Assembly (NCBI GenBank): GCA_029339505.1
Contig: JAQISU010000036.1
Coordinates: 4,019,001-4,083,000, forward strand
Source: Unio delphinus
Lineage: Eukaryota > Mollusca > Bivalvia > Unionida > Unionidae
Direction: 5' to 3'
DNA length: 64,000 nucleotides
In this document: positions 63,386 to 64,000 of the stretch, piece after piece
Position numbering within the stretch: position 1 is the stretch's first letter
Layout: every line of letters begins with the position of its first letter
Notes under the pieces: model-generated
The model's input: only the letters and a program-made list of their open reading frames with translations
Told to the model about the DNA's origin: nothing
Database searches by the model: none
Position numbers and translations under genes: made by a program

Positions 63386-63403
63386 GTAAGTAAATTTACT
63401 TAC
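63386..63403. repeat. 18-bp perfect palindrome at a head-to-head junction
   Basis: GTAAGTAAATTTACTTAC is its own complement and sits where the minus-strand Penelope-like fragment gives way to a plus-strand one. Confidence 0.8.
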
Positions 63404-64000
63404 AGCATTCAAAGAACAAACATTCAGTCAATCATTCAAATGTTAAAACAGCATCACAACAGCAGAGAAAAGATGCACCCAAACAGAAATCTTCAAAACC
63501 GAACCAAATTACAACATTGAAAAATGTAACACCTTCAGCTGTACCAAAAGCATCAACAAGCAAAACGGGAGAGGTAAAAAGGAATGTGATAAATTCAAAC
63601 AAGAACAGTAAAGATCAGCAAGACCAACCAAAAAACTGGTCTCCCCATGGCACAACAAAGAAAAGTTACCCAGAGGCCGTAATCATGGGGGAATCGGAGT
63701 CAGTGACCATCACAAAAACATTGACACACCTTGTCAAAGTTTTAGAACAATTAATACAAAAGACTTACCAAAACAAAATAGCAGGAGATTCCAGAGATTT
63801 AGTAGTAGGAGACAATGGAAAAAAGAACAAAAACGGAGAAAGCAAATTCAGAGAGGTAAAGAGACAGTGTTAAACCTATCACGTAAAAAACTAACGGATA
63901 ACGATTACATACTTTTAAGTAAAGGATTAAAATTTTGTCCCAAACCAAAATCTCATGATAAAATTAAATTAGCTGAAGAAATTTTCAATTTTTCTAGACG
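63404..64000 (+). mobile_element. Penelope-like element, N-terminal part (plus strand, runs off the window)
   Basis: A Lys/Ser-rich frame (about 63408-63873) ends at a stop. One frame away, from about 63862, the sequence L-S-R-K-K-L-T-D-N-D-Y-I-L-L-S-K-G-L and C-P-K-P-K-S follows. This is the conserved N-terminal motif block before the reverse transcriptase of Penelope-like elements. A frameshift lies near 63860. The element continues beyond the window. Confidence 0.65.

Larger units (their letters stand above)
63121..63403 (-). pseudogene. Penelope-like element, end of reverse transcriptase part
   Basis: Minus-strand frame with H-I-S-F-L-D-V-N-V, H-Q-Y-V-E-Y-S-S-C-H-P, G-I-P-Y-S-Q-A-K-R-Y and K-K-R-N-Y-P at the Polinton junction. 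These are signature blocks of the C-terminal reverse transcriptase region of Penelope-like elements. It continues on the far side of copy B at 48061. At 63403 the homology ends at an 18-bp palindrome, beyond which another Penelope-like piece points the other way. Confidence 0.85.

Overview
The window is AT-rich eukaryotic genomic DNA from an invertebrate, most likely a mollusc. The host assignment is an inference from three copies of a tRNA-headed SINE whose tail resembles mollusc SINEs, GIY-YIG Penelope-like retroelements and long microsatellites. No convincing host gene is visible. The DNA is mostly a graveyard and nursery of Polinton/Maverick (adintovirus-like) elements: large DNA transposons that carry a virus-like capsid gene set.

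Two good copies frame the window. Copy A (1-13747) lacks its left end, which lies outside the window. It runs from the last codons of the integrase through an intact polymerase-helicase-HNH gene (minus strand), then plus-strand genes for a zinc-finger protein, an HNH endonuclease, a broken coiled-coil protein, a rod-like protein, a basic virion protein, major capsid protein, a pX-like protein, an adenain-like protease, a fibre-like protein, a two-helix membrane protein and a beta-rich vertex-like protein. It ends in a terminal inverted repeat set inside a SINE. Copy B (48062-63120, 15,059 bp) has both terminal inverted repeats of about 270 bp and a 5-bp target duplication. It adds the packaging ATPase, a zinc-ribbon/phospholipase A2 gene split by a possible -1 frameshift, and the integrase. 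B is damaged: the polymerase has two stops and a frameshift, the fibre-like gene a frameshift, the basic protein a stop, the zinc-finger gene an internal deletion, and the integrase has Tyr where the second catalytic Asp is expected. B sits inside a Penelope-like element, whose halves flank it at 47332-48061 and 63121-63403.

Between A and B lie older Polinton relics. An imperfect inverted duplication of a polymerase relic has arms at 14579-16188 and 19458-21189 around a scrambled LTR retroelement. A decayed capsid-gene block lies at 31085-34520, and a decayed polymerase plus integrase at 35836-40030. The rest holds a LINE endonuclease fragment, a Gag fragment, SINEs, a 1-kb pentanucleotide array, (TA)n tracts and unassigned intergenic DNA.

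In function, the integrase, polymerase and nuclease genes would copy and insert the element. The capsid, vertex, protease, ATPase, pX, phospholipase and fibre genes form a virion-building set. The least expected signals are a family of short palindromes dispersed through A and B, some inserted in frame within genes and absent from the other copy; a canonical slippery site between the zinc ribbon and the phospholipase domain; and a polymerase fused to an SF1 helicase and an HNH domain, with tandem basic repeats at its N-terminus in copy B.
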